Below the pieces are notes generated by a model. It did not search any database and had not been told where the DNA came from. It saw only the letters and a program-made list of their open reading frames with translations. This document shows positions 30,781 through 39,653 of a stretch of DNA of 64,000 bases, one piece after another (position 1 is the first letter of the stretch; each line of letters begins with the position of its first letter). The stretch covers positions 1,487,131 to 1,551,130 of the forward strand of contig NZ_JAVAIM010000001.1 in the NCBI RefSeq assembly GCF_030717945.1. The letters are read 5' to 3'. This stretch comes from Qipengyuania profundimaris (lineage in GTDB: Bacteria; Pseudomonadota; Alphaproteobacteria; Sphingomonadales; Sphingomonadaceae). The translations under genes and the position numbers were made by a program.

Positions 30781-31865
30781 ACGCGCCCGCGAACTTAAAG
30801 CCCGCTCATGGCGGCCGGATCATGACCAGCGACGAGGCCATGGCCCTCGCGACGCAGGACACCATGCTAACCCCGCGCTTCTACACCACCGATTTCGACG
30901 CGCTGGATGCTATCGACGTGAGCCTCGTGCGCGAGGAGTGGGACCAGCTGATTGCGGACATGCTGGGCGATCCGAACAAGAAGCACTTTCGCGACAAGGG
31001 CAGTTTCGCCGGGATCATCGAAAACCTCGAACCGAAACTGCGCGCCGAATTCACCGATTTTATGGTCAGCTCGATGACCTCGGAATTCTCCGGCTGCGTC
31101 CTGTATGCGGAAATTGCGCGGCGGACGAAGAACCCCGACGTGAAGCAGCTGTTCAAACTGCTCGCCCGGGACGAGAGCCGCCATGCCGGCTTCATCAACG
31201 AAAGTCTCAAGGATGCAGGTATCGGCGTCGATCTCGGCTTCCTGACGAAGACCAAGAAATACACCTATTTCAAGCCGAAGTTCATCTGGTACGCGGTCTA
31301 TCTGTCCGAGAAGATCGGATACGCGCGCTACATCACGATCTACCGGCACCTGCAGGCCAATCCGGAAAACAAGTTCCACCCGATCTTCGACTGGTTCGAG
31401 GAGTGGTGCAACGACGAGTTCCGCCACGGCGAGGCCTTCGCCATGCTGATGCGCGCCGATCCCAAGCTGCTCAAAGGCCACAACAAGCTGTGGATCCGGT
31501 TCTTCCTGCTGTCGGTCTACGCGACGATGTATGTGCGGGACCACGCGCGGCCCGTGTTCCACCAGGCGCTTGGCGTCGATCCGACCGGGTACGACTACAA
31601 AGTGTTCGAGATCTGCAATCGCATCAGCCGTCAGGTCTATCCGGTGGAACTCGATATCGACAGCCTGCGGTTCCGGGCGAGCATGGAAGCGCTGCGGCAG
31701 GCGGTCCTGCGGATCGAGGATGGCAAGGAGCAGGGCGGCCTCGGCGGCATGGCCAAGCGTGTCGGCGGCATGGCCGGGGCGGGGTGGAACTTCGCCAAGA
31801 TGTACCTCCATCGCACCCGCAAGAACGAGCTGCCGCAAAGCGTGAGACTGCAGCCCGCATGGTAA
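30777..31865 (+). CDS. acsF: Aerobic Mg-protoporphyrin IX monomethyl ester oxidative cyclase
   Basis: AcsF is the diiron, oxygen-dependent enzyme that closes ring E. The 362-residue protein has the two carboxylate/histidine diiron motifs DESRHAGFINES and NDEFRHGEAFAM, and the family stretch PRFYTTDFDA. GGGAGG precedes GTG 30777, which overlaps the previous stop (GTGA). No bchE (the anaerobic cyclase) is in the window. An acsF-only cluster implies bacteriochlorophyll synthesis needs oxygen. Confidence 0.97.
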   Translation: MNAPANLKPAHGGRIMTSDEAMALATQDTMLTPRFYTTDFDALDAIDVSLVREEWDQLIADMLGDPNKKHFRDKGSFAGIIENLEPKLRAEFTDFMVSSMTSEFSGCVLYAEIARRTKNPDVKQLFKLLARDESRHAGFINESLKDAGIGVDLGFLTKTKKYTYFKPKFIWYAVYLSEKIGYARYITIYRHLQANPENKFHPIFDWFEEWCNDEFRHGEAFAMLMRADPKLLKGHNKLWIRFFLLSVYATMYVRDHARPVFHQALGVDPTGYDYKVFEICNRISRQVYPVELDIDSLRFRASMEALRQAVLRIEDGKEQGGLGGMAKRVGGMAGAGWNFAKMYLHRTRKNELPQSVRLQPAW

Positions 31866-32665
31866 GCTGGAGCGGCCATATCCTCCCGGTGATCGTCACC
31901 ATCGCGATCTGGTTTTTTGCAACCGGCCTCATCGCATGGCTCGACAATCGCGAACGGGCGACCTTCCCGCGCAGCCTGATGCTGGGCGGGATCGCCGGGG
32001 TGGGGGGGCTGCTGCTGATCCTGGAATCGGCCCAGAGCGTTTCGGTGACAGGCGTCTACCTGGCTTTTGCCGGAGCCTTGCTTGTCTGGTCATGGCATGA
32101 GCTGGCCTTTCTGACCGGCGCCGTAGCGGGGCCGCGGCGGACGCCGTGCCCCGAGGGCGCATCGGGATGGCAGCGCTTCGCCCGCGCCAGCGAAGTCGTC
32201 ATCCATCACGAGATTGCCCTCGCGCTCACGGCCCTGTTGTTGCTGGCGATAACCTGGAGCGCCCCGAACCAGTTCGGTGCCATGGCCTTCGTGCTGTTGT
32301 TCGCCCTGCGCCTCAGCGCGAAGTTCAACATGTATGCCGGAGTGCCCAATGCCAGCACCGACATACTGCCGCCGCATCTCGACTATCTGACCAGCTATTT
32401 CGGGCCCAACCGGTTCACCGCCTTGCTGGCCGTGACGCTGGTCGGTTCATTTGCGCTGGCAGCCTGGCTTGGCTCGCTGGCGCTGGCTGCCGAGGCGGGA
32501 AGCGCGGAGATGGTCGGCGCCAGCCTGCTGTTCGCCCTCGCTGCGCTGGGCGCGATCGAGCACATGTTTTTCGCCCTGCCGCTGCGCGATGGCGCGCTGT
32601 GGGGCTGGGCCCTGCCGAGCCGCAAGCAGGCGACGCAGGGCGCGATTGAAGAGGGAGTGACCTGA
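31859..32665 (+). CDS. puhE: PuhE, putative photosynthetic complex assembly protein
   Basis: A 268-residue membrane protein with about seven hydrophobic segments, starting at ATG 31859 inside the end of acsF. It has [16 protein letters not shown] and [14 protein letters not shown], typical of PuhE. PuhE acts in photosystem assembly in Rhodobacter capsulatus and has been linked to bacteriochlorophyll control. hemA starts two bases after its stop. Confidence 0.9.
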   Translation: MVSWSGHILPVIVTIAIWFFATGLIAWLDNRERATFPRSLMLGGIAGVGGLLLILESAQSVSVTGVYLAFAGALLVWSWHELAFLTGAVAGPRRTPCPEGASGWQRFARASEVVIHHEIALALTALLLLAITWSAPNQFGAMAFVLLFALRLSAKFNMYAGVPNASTDILPPHLDYLTSYFGPNRFTALLAVTLVGSFALAAWLGSLALAAEAGSAEMVGASLLFALAALGAIEHMFFALPLRDGALWGWALPSRKQATQGAIEEGVT

Positions 32666-32667
32666 CC

Positions 32668-33888
32668 ATGGATTTCGAAGCCTTTTTCGAGCAGCAACTC
32701 GACGGCGTCCGCGAGGAGGGTCGCTATCGCGTGTTCACCGACATCAAGCGCCATCGCGGCTCCTTTCCGCAAGCGACGCGATTTGTCGGCGAGGACACGC
32801 AGGCAGTTACGGTGTGGTGTTCAAACGACTATCTCGGCATGGGCCAGCACCCTGACGTAATCGATGCGATGCATGCGGCGCTCGACGAGTGCGGCGCAGG
32901 TGCGGGCGGCACGCGCAACATCTCCGGCACCAATCACCATCACGTGCTGCTTGAGCAAGAGCTGGCCGATCTTCACGGCAAGGAATCGGCGCTGCTGTTC
33001 ACTTCGGGCTACGTCTCGAACTGGGCGGGTCTCGGTACGCTGGCGAGCAAGATCCCGGGGTGCGTGGTGTTCTCGGATGCGCTCAATCATGCGTCCATGA
33101 TCGAGGGCATTCGCCACAGCCGCGCACCCTACAAGATCTGGCAGCATAACGACCCCGAAGACCTCAATCGCAAGCTGTCCAACTTCGGCCCCGAAGTGCC
33201 CAAGCTGGTGGCTTTCGAGAGCGTCTATTCGATGGACGGCGACATCGCCCCCATCGCCGAGATACTGGATGTGTGCGAGAAGCACGGCGCGATGAGCTAT
33301 ATCGACGAGGTCCATGCCGTGGGCCTCTACGGCCCGCGCGGCGGCGGGATTGCCGAACGCGAAGGGCTGATGGGCCGGATCACCGTGATCGAGGGCACGC
33401 TGGGCAAGGCCTTCGGCGTGGTCGGCGGCTATATCGCGGCGTCCGCCGATCTGGTCGATTTCGTGCGGACTTTCGCAAGCGGTTTCATCTTCAGCACTGC
33501 GCTGCCGCCGGCGGTCGCCGCCGGGGCCTGCGCCAGCATCAAGCATCTCAAGACGAGCAATGCCGAGCGCGAGCGGCAGAAGGAGCGTGTCGCGCAGGTC
33601 CGCGCCCGGCTCGATGCCATGGGCATCCCGCACCTGCCCAATCCCAGCCACATAATCCCGGTGATGGTCGGCGATGCGCACAAGTGCAAACGGATCAGCG
33701 ACTGGCTGATGGACAATCACGGCATCTACGTCCAGCCGATCAACTATCCCACCGTCCCGGTGGGCACCGAAAGGCTGCGGCTGACACCGTCTCCTGTGCA
33801 CGACGATGGCGATATCGACCGGCTGATCACCGCGTTGAGCGAGATCTGGTCGCAATGCGAACTCGCCCGGATGGCGACCGCTGCCTGA
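32668..33888 (+). CDS. hemA: 5-aminolevulinate synthase
   Basis: HemA condenses glycine and succinyl-CoA to 5-aminolevulinate, the first tetrapyrrole precursor (Shemin pathway). The 406-residue protein has the PLP lysine in [12 protein letters not shown] (Lys247), the signature [15 protein letters not shown], and [12 protein letters not shown]. Its place at the end of the puh operon ties precursor supply to photosystem synthesis. Succinyl-CoA could in part come from the propionate pathway encoded at 47852-59851. Confidence 0.97.
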   Translation: MDFEAFFEQQLDGVREEGRYRVFTDIKRHRGSFPQATRFVGEDTQAVTVWCSNDYLGMGQHPDVIDAMHAALDECGAGAGGTRNISGTNHHHVLLEQELADLHGKESALLFTSGYVSNWAGLGTLASKIPGCVVFSDALNHASMIEGIRHSRAPYKIWQHNDPEDLNRKLSNFGPEVPKLVAFESVYSMDGDIAPIAEILDVCEKHGAMSYIDEVHAVGLYGPRGGGIAEREGLMGRITVIEGTLGKAFGVVGGYIAASADLVDFVRTFASGFIFSTALPPAVAAGACASIKHLKTSNAERERQKERVAQVRARLDAMGIPHLPNPSHIIPVMVGDAHKCKRISDWLMDNHGIYVQPINYPTVPVGTERLRLTPSPVHDDGDIDRLITALSEIWSQCELARMATAA

Positions 33889-33895
33889 CGCCTTA

Positions 33896-33921
33896 GGAAC
33901 CACTTTGCGCGGCAAACAGTT
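33896..33921 (+). promoter_or_regulatory. EcfG-like general stress promoter candidate
   Basis: GGAAC (33896-33900), a 17-bp gap and AGTT (33918-33921) resemble the alphaproteobacterial EcfG promoter GGAAC-N16/17-CGTT with one mismatch in the -10. It lies about 50 bp before the 67-aa ORF. A short degenerate motif, so only suggestive. Confidence 0.35.
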
Positions 33922-33971
33922 GATTTTACGACTGGCGGCGCGCCTCTTGCCGCCCGACCGAGGAAATTCTC

Positions 33972-34175
33972 ATGAATGAAGGCACCCTCTTATCCGGCCT
34001 TTCGCTAACCACGCTCATCGTGGTCATCCTGATCCTTGCGCTGCTTTACGCCTTCTTCTTGCGTAAACGGAAGAATCGGCATCCGATGGACACGCCAGAA
34101 GGTGAGGCGGCGGAGGAAATGCGCCGCCGGGAGGCAGAGCGCAAACGCGCGGACGATACCGACGACATCGTCTGA
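33972..34175 (+). CDS. Small single-pass membrane protein, function unknown
   Basis: A 67-residue ORF with GAGGAAA just upstream of ATG 33972. Residues about 10-30 form a membrane helix (LTTLIVVILILALLYAFF), followed by a positively charged RKRKNRH turn and an acidic/basic tail (EEMRRREAERKRADDTDD) that may be helical. A clean bidirectional terminator follows. It is preceded by an EcfG-like element. I do not recognise a family. Confidence 0.7.
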   Translation: MNEGTLLSGLSLTTLIVVILILALLYAFFLRKRKNRHPMDTPEGEAAEEMRRREAERKRADDTDDIV

Positions 34176-34207
34176 CTGCTGCAAATCCGGCGACGACGCC
34201 GCCAGAG

Positions 34208-34245
34208 AAAAGCCCCGGAGTCCTGAGCTGGACGCCGGGGCTTTT
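34208..34245. terminator. Bidirectional terminator between orf67 and the cupredoxin gene
   Basis: AAAAGCCCCGG and CCGGGGCTTTT form an 11-bp stem. Inside the loop GTCC and GGAC pair again, giving a longer interrupted stem. The A/T ends supply a U run in both directions. It separates the convergent orf67 and cupredoxin genes. Confidence 0.9.
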
Positions 34246-34272
34246 GCTTGCTTTTCGCGAGAGCTCGAGGAT

Positions 34273-34857
34273 CTATTGCGAGAGCATCCCCTCGCTTTCC
34301 GCCTGGGCGAAGATCTCCTCGAACTTGCGACCGGCGAGCCCCGGGTGGGTGGTCGATTTCGCGGATTCGAGGTTCTCCGTCATGCCCTCGCCTTCCACGA
34401 TGATCAGACCGACCATCCCTGCCGAATAGTGCGGGATGCATTGGAAGCCATATACGCCGGGCACCGGCACTACGTATTCGACCGGTTCGTTTATCTCTCC
34501 TTCCCAGCCACGCGCGCCTTCGGGCAGCATGCCGGCGATCGACGACGACTGATGCGTTGGATCGGTGGGAATGAAGCGGATCGTGTCGCCGACCTTGGCA
34601 TTGATAAGGTTGGGCTTGAACACCTGCATGCCGCTTCCGTCCGGATCGCGCGTGAGCATCTGGACTTCGATGACGGTGCCGTTCGGCTCGACTTCGGGTT
34701 CGGTTGCAGGCGCGGTAGCCGTTTCGGTCTCTGTTGCAGCCGGCTCCGGAGCCGCGGCCGGTTCTGCCGCTTCTTCGTCGGCGCGACTACCGCAGGCGGC
34801 AAGCGCCATCAGGCTGGCCGCAGCGATGCTTCCCTTCAGGATACTGATTTTCTTCAT
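34273..34857 (-). CDS. Lipid-anchored pseudoazurin-like cupredoxin
   Basis: A 194-residue protein with a lipoprotein signal (SLMALAAC, Cys22), an Ala/Pro/Glu-rich linker (about 23-60) and a blue-copper domain. Type 1 copper ligands are visible: His102 (PTHQSSS), Cys140, His143 and Met148 (FQCIPHYSAGM), the pseudoazurin spacing. Cupredoxins of this class carry single electrons in the periplasm. The gene lies just beyond hemA, and the cluster lacks pufC, so a role as donor to the reaction centre or to terminal oxidases can be proposed but is not shown. The tail after residue 155 extends beyond a minimal pseudoazurin. Confidence 0.88.
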   Translation of the reverse strand: MKKISILKGSIAAASLMALAACGSRADEEAAEPAAAPEPAATETETATAPATEPEVEPNGTVIEVQMLTRDPDGSGMQVFKPNLINAKVGDTIRFIPTDPTHQSSSIAGMLPEGARGWEGEINEPVEYVVPVPGVYGFQCIPHYSAGMVGLIIVEGEGMTENLESAKSTTHPGLAGRKFEEIFAQAESEGMLSQ

Positions 34858-34904
34858 TTATCACTCTCCTAGATCCAATCCACTCCACGTCGTCAATCGC
34901 CATA

Positions 34905-34922
34905 GACACTTTTTGCTGTCAA
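34905..34922 (-). promoter_or_regulatory. Promoter-like element upstream of the cupredoxin gene
   Basis: On the minus strand TTGACA (34922-34917) is a consensus -35. A GACA/TGTC pair is present, but in the order GACA-N8-TGTC, not the standard PpsR order. No good -10 is visible at 17 bp, so the call is weak. Confidence 0.3.
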
Positions 34923-34931
34923 TCCTAGCGG

Positions 34932-36224
34932 TTAGTCCTCTCTCGGTCGGCCTGTACCGCTCTCTCCGAGGTGCCGTTTCCTGATGCGGGAAATCAAAAG
35001 GAAGATTGCCAGCAGAACTAGCGGTGCCATGACGGCAAGAGCAATGTCGACCGCCTTGCCGTCCGGAAAGGCGGATGCTCCCTTCAGCACGAAAGCGATC
35101 AAGCCCACCGCGTAGTAAGTCGCGGCAATAACGGAGAGCGCCTCGACGAGGTGTTGCAAGCGCAACTGAAGGTTGAAGCTGCTTTCCATCGATCGCAACA
35201 GATCGAGGTTATTCGCCTTGATGCGGGTGTCGATCCGCGTGTTCAGCAGCGCGATCGCATCGCCGGTCCGCTCCGACAGGCGCCGCAGACGTTCGACGAA
35301 TGTCTCACAGGTGCGCATGCCGGGCACGAGGCGTCGCTCGGTGAACTCGCCGAGGTCCGGAAAGCCGGGCACGGGCTCGATCGCAAGTGCGCCCAGCCGG
35401 TCCATGGTGATCTGCGAATAGGCGCGGCTGGCGCTGAGCCGATAACCGGATTCGACCCGCAACTGCGCCAATTCCGCCGAAAGGGCCGAGAGGTCTTGCA
35501 TCACTCGTTCGTCGCTCGCGCTGCCTTCGCTACCCAGTTCAAGCGAATGGCGAGCGAGGCGATCCTCGAGGTCGGCCAATCGCGGCGAGAGCCGTCGCAC
35601 TTCGGGGAGGGCCAGCAGAGCGAGATTGCGGTAATTGCCGAGTTCCTGAAGTCGCTGGACGATCCGTCCCAATTCGTCCGGCCGCGCGTCTCCAGCGGTT
35701 ATCAACAACCTGCCGAAGCCGTCTTCCCGGATGCGGAAATCGGACCAGATGATGACCCCGGCATTGACCTTGCAGCATACCAATTCGCTGTCTTCGAAGG
35801 CCATTTCGTCGAGCCGCTTGCGCGCTTGCTTTTCCGTTTTCTCGACGAATATCCGCGTGGCCCGGACGACCACGCCGGGCCAGTCCGCCATAATGCCCTC
35901 TGCACCTGCGTCGTCATTCGCGATGTCGATCCCGCCGATCAACGTGAGGGTGGTCGCTTCGGTGTGCTGCTCCCACAGCAGGACTCGCTCGCCATCCAGC
36001 GGGATCATCGCATGGCGCGCATCGGCATGCAGATCGACATCGTTCCGACCGGCGAGTTCCGCAATTAGTTCGGACTCGGTTGCGCGCTCGCTGTCCGAAA
36101 CGAGAGACACGATCTGCATAATGAACGCCGGCGCGCGCACCGGTGCAAAGCGGCGCAAGTGCATCTCGCGCACGAGCTCACGTCGCAGGGGATGCTCGGT
36201 CAGGTTCACAGGGCCACTGTACAT
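34932..36224 (-). CDS. DUF3422 family membrane-anchored protein
   Basis: The 430-residue protein begins MYSGPVNLTEHPLRRELVRE and matches the DUF3422 pattern: a large soluble N-terminal region with coiled-coil stretches (about 225-350, including LADLEDRLARHSLELG) and two C-terminal membrane helices (VIAATYYAVGLIAFVL, IALAVMAPLVLLAIFLLIS). The family is common in alphaproteobacteria and has no assigned biochemical role. Start ATG 36224 fits the family start better than an upstream extension that would enter the tRNA. Confidence 0.85.
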   Translation of the reverse strand: MYSGPVNLTEHPLRRELVREMHLRRFAPVRAPAFIMQIVSLVSDSERATESELIAELAGRNDVDLHADARHAMIPLDGERVLLWEQHTEATTLTLIGGIDIANDDAGAEGIMADWPGVVVRATRIFVEKTEKQARKRLDEMAFEDSELVCCKVNAGVIIWSDFRIREDGFGRLLITAGDARPDELGRIVQRLQELGNYRNLALLALPEVRRLSPRLADLEDRLARHSLELGSEGSASDERVMQDLSALSAELAQLRVESGYRLSASRAYSQITMDRLGALAIEPVPGFPDLGEFTERRLVPGMRTCETFVERLRRLSERTGDAIALLNTRIDTRIKANNLDLLRSMESSFNLQLRLQHLVEALSVIAATYYAVGLIAFVLKGASAFPDGKAVDIALAVMAPLVLLAIFLLISRIRKRHLGESGTGRPRED

Positions 36225-36332
36225 GGAGCGGGGCTGTGCGGGAAGCACGTTGCGTTTCGCCGAGAGGTACGCGAAAATTCGTGCCGCCCCCTTCACATTG
36301 GACGCGGCTCGGCTATAGGGGCGCTCGCTTGC

Positions 36333-36407
36333 TGGGGTGTAGCCAAGCGGTAAGGCACCGGTTTTTGGTACCGGCATGCGCAGGTTCGAATCCTGCCACC
36401 CCAGCCA
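36333..36407 (+). tRNA. tRNA-Gln (UUG)
   Basis: The acceptor stem TGGGGTG pairs with CACCCCA, followed by discriminator G and an encoded CCA. The D arm has AGCCAAGCGGT, the anticodon arm CCGGT-TTTTGGT-ACCGG gives anticodon TTG, and the T arm contains GGTTCGAATCC. It lies in the gap between DUF3422 and the YghU gene, both on the other strand. Confidence 0.97.
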
Positions 36408-36532
36408 CTAATTCGCACCATGCTTGCTCAGGATCGAACCTGCTCGCGAAGCGAACATGCAGGTTTGGAAGCGGGGCACGCAGCGCGGAGCTGGCCGAAG
36501 GTCAATTCTGCCACCCGGCCAGCATCCCCGAG

Positions 36533-37384
36533 CTAGAGTGTCTTGCCCTCGAAATCGCTGGCCGAATGCCGTTCGAGAAGCTGTGCGTTTTCGTCACCCC
36601 ACGCTTTGTTGACAATCCGCCCGCGTTTCACGGCGGGGCGCGCGGCGATCTGTTTCGCCCAGCGCTCGACGTTTGCGTATTCCTGTATCGACAGGAAGGT
36701 GCGCGCTTCGTTGTAGATGGTGCCCTCGACGAAGGGGATGAGCCACGGTGCTGCCGCCATGTCGGCGATCGTGTAGTCGTCGCCGCCGAGATACTCCGAT
36801 TGCGCCAAACGCTGATCGGCGACGTCGAACAGGCGCTTGGTTTCCATGGCGTAGCGGTTGATCGGATATTCGAACTTCTCGGGTGCATAGGCATAGAAGT
36901 GGCCGAACCCGCCGCCGATGAATGGTGCACTCCCGACCTGCCAGAAGAGCCAGCTGAGGACTTCGGCGCGGGTGTGATCACTCGGCACGAACGCGCCGAA
37001 TTTCTCAGAGAGATGAAGCAGGATCGCGCCGCTTTCGAAAACGCGGACGGGGCTGTCGCCGCTGCGGTCGAGCAGGGCGGGAATCTTGCTGTTAGGATTG
37101 ATGTCCACGAAGCCGCTGGTGAATTGCTGTGCTTCGCCAATGTTGATCGTCCAGGCGTCGTATTCGGCACCGGAGTATCCCGCTTCGAGCAGCTCCTCGA
37201 ACATTACCGTCGCCTTCACACCATTAGGCGTCGCGAGGGAGTAAAGCTGGAAGTCATGCGCTCCGACGGGAAGGTCTTTCTCTTCGCGCGCGCCGGCGGT
37301 CGGCCGATTGATATTGGCGAACTTTCCGCCATTCTCGGCGTCGTGGGTCCAGACTTCGGGCGGGGAATATATCGCATCGGCCAT
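36533..37384 (-). CDS. yghU: YghU-type glutathione transferase (disulfide-bond oxidoreductase)
   Basis: The 283-residue protein has the Nu-class/YghU layout: an N-terminal extension with NRPTAGAREEKDLPVG, a thioredoxin-fold domain (HDFQLYSLATPNGVKATVMFEEL cut as LYSLATPNGVK), the glutathione-binding VFESGAILLHLSEK, and an all-alpha C-terminal domain. YghU enzymes reduce disulfides and peroxides with two bound glutathiones. It is divergent from topoisomerase IB. Confidence 0.9.
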   Translation of the reverse strand: MADAIYSPPEVWTHDAENGGKFANINRPTAGAREEKDLPVGAHDFQLYSLATPNGVKATVMFEELLEAGYSGAEYDAWTINIGEAQQFTSGFVDINPNSKIPALLDRSGDSPVRVFESGAILLHLSEKFGAFVPSDHTRAEVLSWLFWQVGSAPFIGGGFGHFYAYAPEKFEYPINRYAMETKRLFDVADQRLAQSEYLGGDDYTIADMAAAPWLIPFVEGTIYNEARTFLSIQEYANVERWAKQIAARPAVKRGRIVNKAWGDENAQLLERHSASDFEGKTL

Positions 37385-37440
37385 TTGGGGGTCTCCTCTG
37401 AGGATCGGGCTACGTCACTCGTCCATTCGTCGCAAGGTGG

Positions 37441-37466
37441 GGAACCGTGACAGCCCACCCACGGTT
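37441..37466 (+). promoter_or_regulatory. EcfG-like general stress promoter candidate before topoisomerase IB
   Basis: GGAAC (37441-37445), 17 bp and GGTT (37463-37466) match GGAAC-N17-CGTT except for one -10 base. It ends 12 bases before ATG 37479, a spacing that gives a very short leader. Topoisomerase IB genes are often stress-induced, which fits, but the motif is short. Confidence 0.4.
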
Positions 37467-37478
37467 TATCGCTACGCC

Positions 37479-38483
37479 ATGACCAAGCTCATCTATGTCG
37501 ACGACGATTTGCCCGGTATCACCCGCAAGGGTGCGGGGAAGGGATGGGCCTATTACGATCCGAAAGGTCGGCTGATCACCGACCGGGCGGAGAAGCGTCG
37601 GCTCAACGCGATCGCCTTGCCGCCCGCCTATGTAGACGAATGGTTCTGCCCCGCACCGAACGGCCATATCCTTGCCACCGGCATAGATGCGAAAGGCCGC
37701 AAGCAATATCGCTATCACCCCGATTTCCGGGCCGAGCGCGAGGGCGAAAAGTTCGACCGCTGCATCGAATTCGGGAGCCTGCTGCCGCTGGTGCGCAAAA
37801 AGGTCGAGGAGGATCTTAAAGGAAGCAAGCTGACTCGAGAGCGGGCGACGGCCAGCGTCATCCGGCTGCTCGATCTGGGCGCAGTTCGTGTCGGGAACAC
37901 GGGCTATGCGGAGCGCAACAAAAGCTACGGCGCGACGACCTTGCGGCGCAAGCATGCCGAGGTGACCGGGAAGACGCTCAAATTGCGGTACAAGGGCAAG
38001 TCCGGCAAGATGCGCGAAGTCACCCTGACCGACGGCAGCCTCGCTCGCGCGGTGCGCAAGATGCAGGACCTGCCCGGTCAGAACGTCTTCAAATATATCG
38101 ACGAGGATGGCGAGGTGCAGACTGTCGATTCCGGCGATGTGAACGAATACCTCGAAGCCTGCATGGGCGAGCGCTTTACAGCGAAGAACTTCCGCACCTG
38201 GCACGCCAGCGTGATGGGGTTCGAGTGCCTGCGCGATGGCGAGGGCCGGATGCCGATGAAGGCCCTGCTCGATTGCGTGGCTGGGCAGCTGGGCAATACA
38301 CCTGCGGTTACGCGCAAGAGCTATATCCATCCGGCTGTCATCGATCTCGTTGATCGGCAGGAGGATTGGAGGCATGGCCTGCGGCTGCCGCGAGCGACGC
38401 GCTGGCTGACCCGCGAAGAACGTGGTTTGATCGAGTTGTTGCAGGAAAGCCCCAGCGCAGCCGATTTACTTGCAGCTGCCTGA
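37479..38483 (+). CDS. DNA topoisomerase IB (poxvirus-like)
   Basis: The 334-residue protein relaxes supercoils by a 3'-phosphotyrosyl intermediate. It has the small N-terminal domain (LPPAYVDEWFCPAPNGHILATG) and the catalytic domain with RVGNTGYAERNKSYGATTL, KGKSGK and the nucleophile Tyr282 in TRKSYIHP. Bacterial homologues of vaccinia topoisomerase IB have this size. A possible EcfG-type promoter is directly upstream. Confidence 0.92.
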   Translation: MTKLIYVDDDLPGITRKGAGKGWAYYDPKGRLITDRAEKRRLNAIALPPAYVDEWFCPAPNGHILATGIDAKGRKQYRYHPDFRAEREGEKFDRCIEFGSLLPLVRKKVEEDLKGSKLTRERATASVIRLLDLGAVRVGNTGYAERNKSYGATTLRRKHAEVTGKTLKLRYKGKSGKMREVTLTDGSLARAVRKMQDLPGQNVFKYIDEDGEVQTVDSGDVNEYLEACMGERFTAKNFRTWHASVMGFECLRDGEGRMPMKALLDCVAGQLGNTPAVTRKSYIHPAVIDLVDRQEDWRHGLRLPRATRWLTREERGLIELLQESPSAADLLAAA

Positions 38484-38610
38484 TTGTGCGCAAGACGAGT
38501 CGACAGGTTGCAATAATCTCAATATAAGAGCGGAGCCGATGCCCGGGGTGTTTCGGCTTTCCGAACCGCAACGTGCTTACGGAATTGGCTTCCCCGATAG
38601 GAGAGACGGG

Positions 38611-39624
38611 GTGCAGCGTCTCGCGGAATTCGATGTCAGTCGACAATTTATCACTGGTCGTGGGAAGCTCGCGGCGCAGCTGACGTTCGGTGCCATTTGT
38701 GCAGCGGCGATGATTGGGTTGCGGTCGCTCTATGACATGTGGGCGCCGGAGTCCGGGCCGTTCGCGCTGATCTATCCGACAGTGTTGCTGGCGACCTTCT
38801 ATGGGCACTGGCGGGCGGGGCTGGTGTCTTTCGTCGTCACCTTCTTTTGGGCGTGGTATTTCGTACTGCCTGGGCAGTCGTCCTTTTTCTTTACCAACCC
38901 GACCGATCCGGCGCGCGTGCTGCTCAACGCCGTTTGCTGCCTGATCGTCATCATCTTCGCCGAAGCGTTCCGTCGGGCTGCGCAGAGCACCATGAAGGAA
39001 ATCCGCGAGCGCGCGGACAAACGGCTGACGCTGCTTGCCGAGCTCGAGCATCGCACCAAGAACAATTTCGCGCTGGTGGCCAGTCTGCTCGAAATCCAGA
39101 AACGGCAGATGTCCGACCCGAGCCTGCATGGCGCGCTGGAAGATGCGGTCGGCCGCGTGCGGACCTTCGCCGATGCCTATTCCACCTTGACGCTGGACCA
39201 CGAAGAGGGCGGCGATGTCGCGATGAAACCATATCTCGATGTCCTGTTGGACCGGATCGAGCGGGCTGCCTTGACCGAAAACATCAATGTCTACCGCGAG
39301 ATCGAGCCGATGAGGCTGCCGAGCGAAACGGCGGTGGCTATCGGCCTCTACCTGAACGAAGCGATCTCGAACTGTGCGAAATATGCGTTCCCCGAAGGCC
39401 GGCTCGGCAAGATCGGAGTGTTCCTGCAGGCTGTTGACGGCGGGTGGCGACTGACCGTCGAGGATGACGGTGTCGGCGAAGAGGCAATCAAGCTCAATTC
39501 CGGTGGCTTGGGCAAAAATCTGATGCTTGCCTTCGCACATCAGGCGGGGGCCTCGCATTCGGCAGGCCCGGTGCTCAATGGCTTCCGCAACGAGATGGCT
39601 GAGAAACGCAGCGAGCTTGCCTAA
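38611..39624 (+). CDS. Membrane sensor histidine kinase (DUF4118 plus HWE/HisKA_2 type)
   Basis: The N-terminal part has three or four membrane helices of DUF4118 type (FGAICAAAMIGL, LIYPTVLLATFYG, LVSFVVTFFWAWYF, VCCLIVIIFAEAF). The kinase core has the phospho-histidine in LLAELEHRTKNNFALVASLL, as in HWE/HisKA_2 kinases of the general stress pathway, then N-box NEAISNCAKYAFPEG and DDGVG. I chose GTG 38611 (337 aa) because AGGAGAG lies at the right distance; ATG 38539 would add 24 residues. No response regulator is adjacent. Confidence 0.85.
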   Translation: MQRLAEFDVSRQFITGRGKLAAQLTFGAICAAAMIGLRSLYDMWAPESGPFALIYPTVLLATFYGHWRAGLVSFVVTFFWAWYFVLPGQSSFFFTNPTDPARVLLNAVCCLIVIIFAEAFRRAAQSTMKEIRERADKRLTLLAELEHRTKNNFALVASLLEIQKRQMSDPSLHGALEDAVGRVRTFADAYSTLTLDHEEGGDVAMKPYLDVLLDRIERAALTENINVYREIEPMRLPSETAVAIGLYLNEAISNCAKYAFPEGRLGKIGVFLQAVDGGWRLTVEDDGVGEEAIKLNSGGLGKNLMLAFAHQAGASHSAGPVLNGFRNEMAEKRSELA

Positions 39625-39653
39625 AGTATCCGAAAAGGATACCGCAGAGGGCG

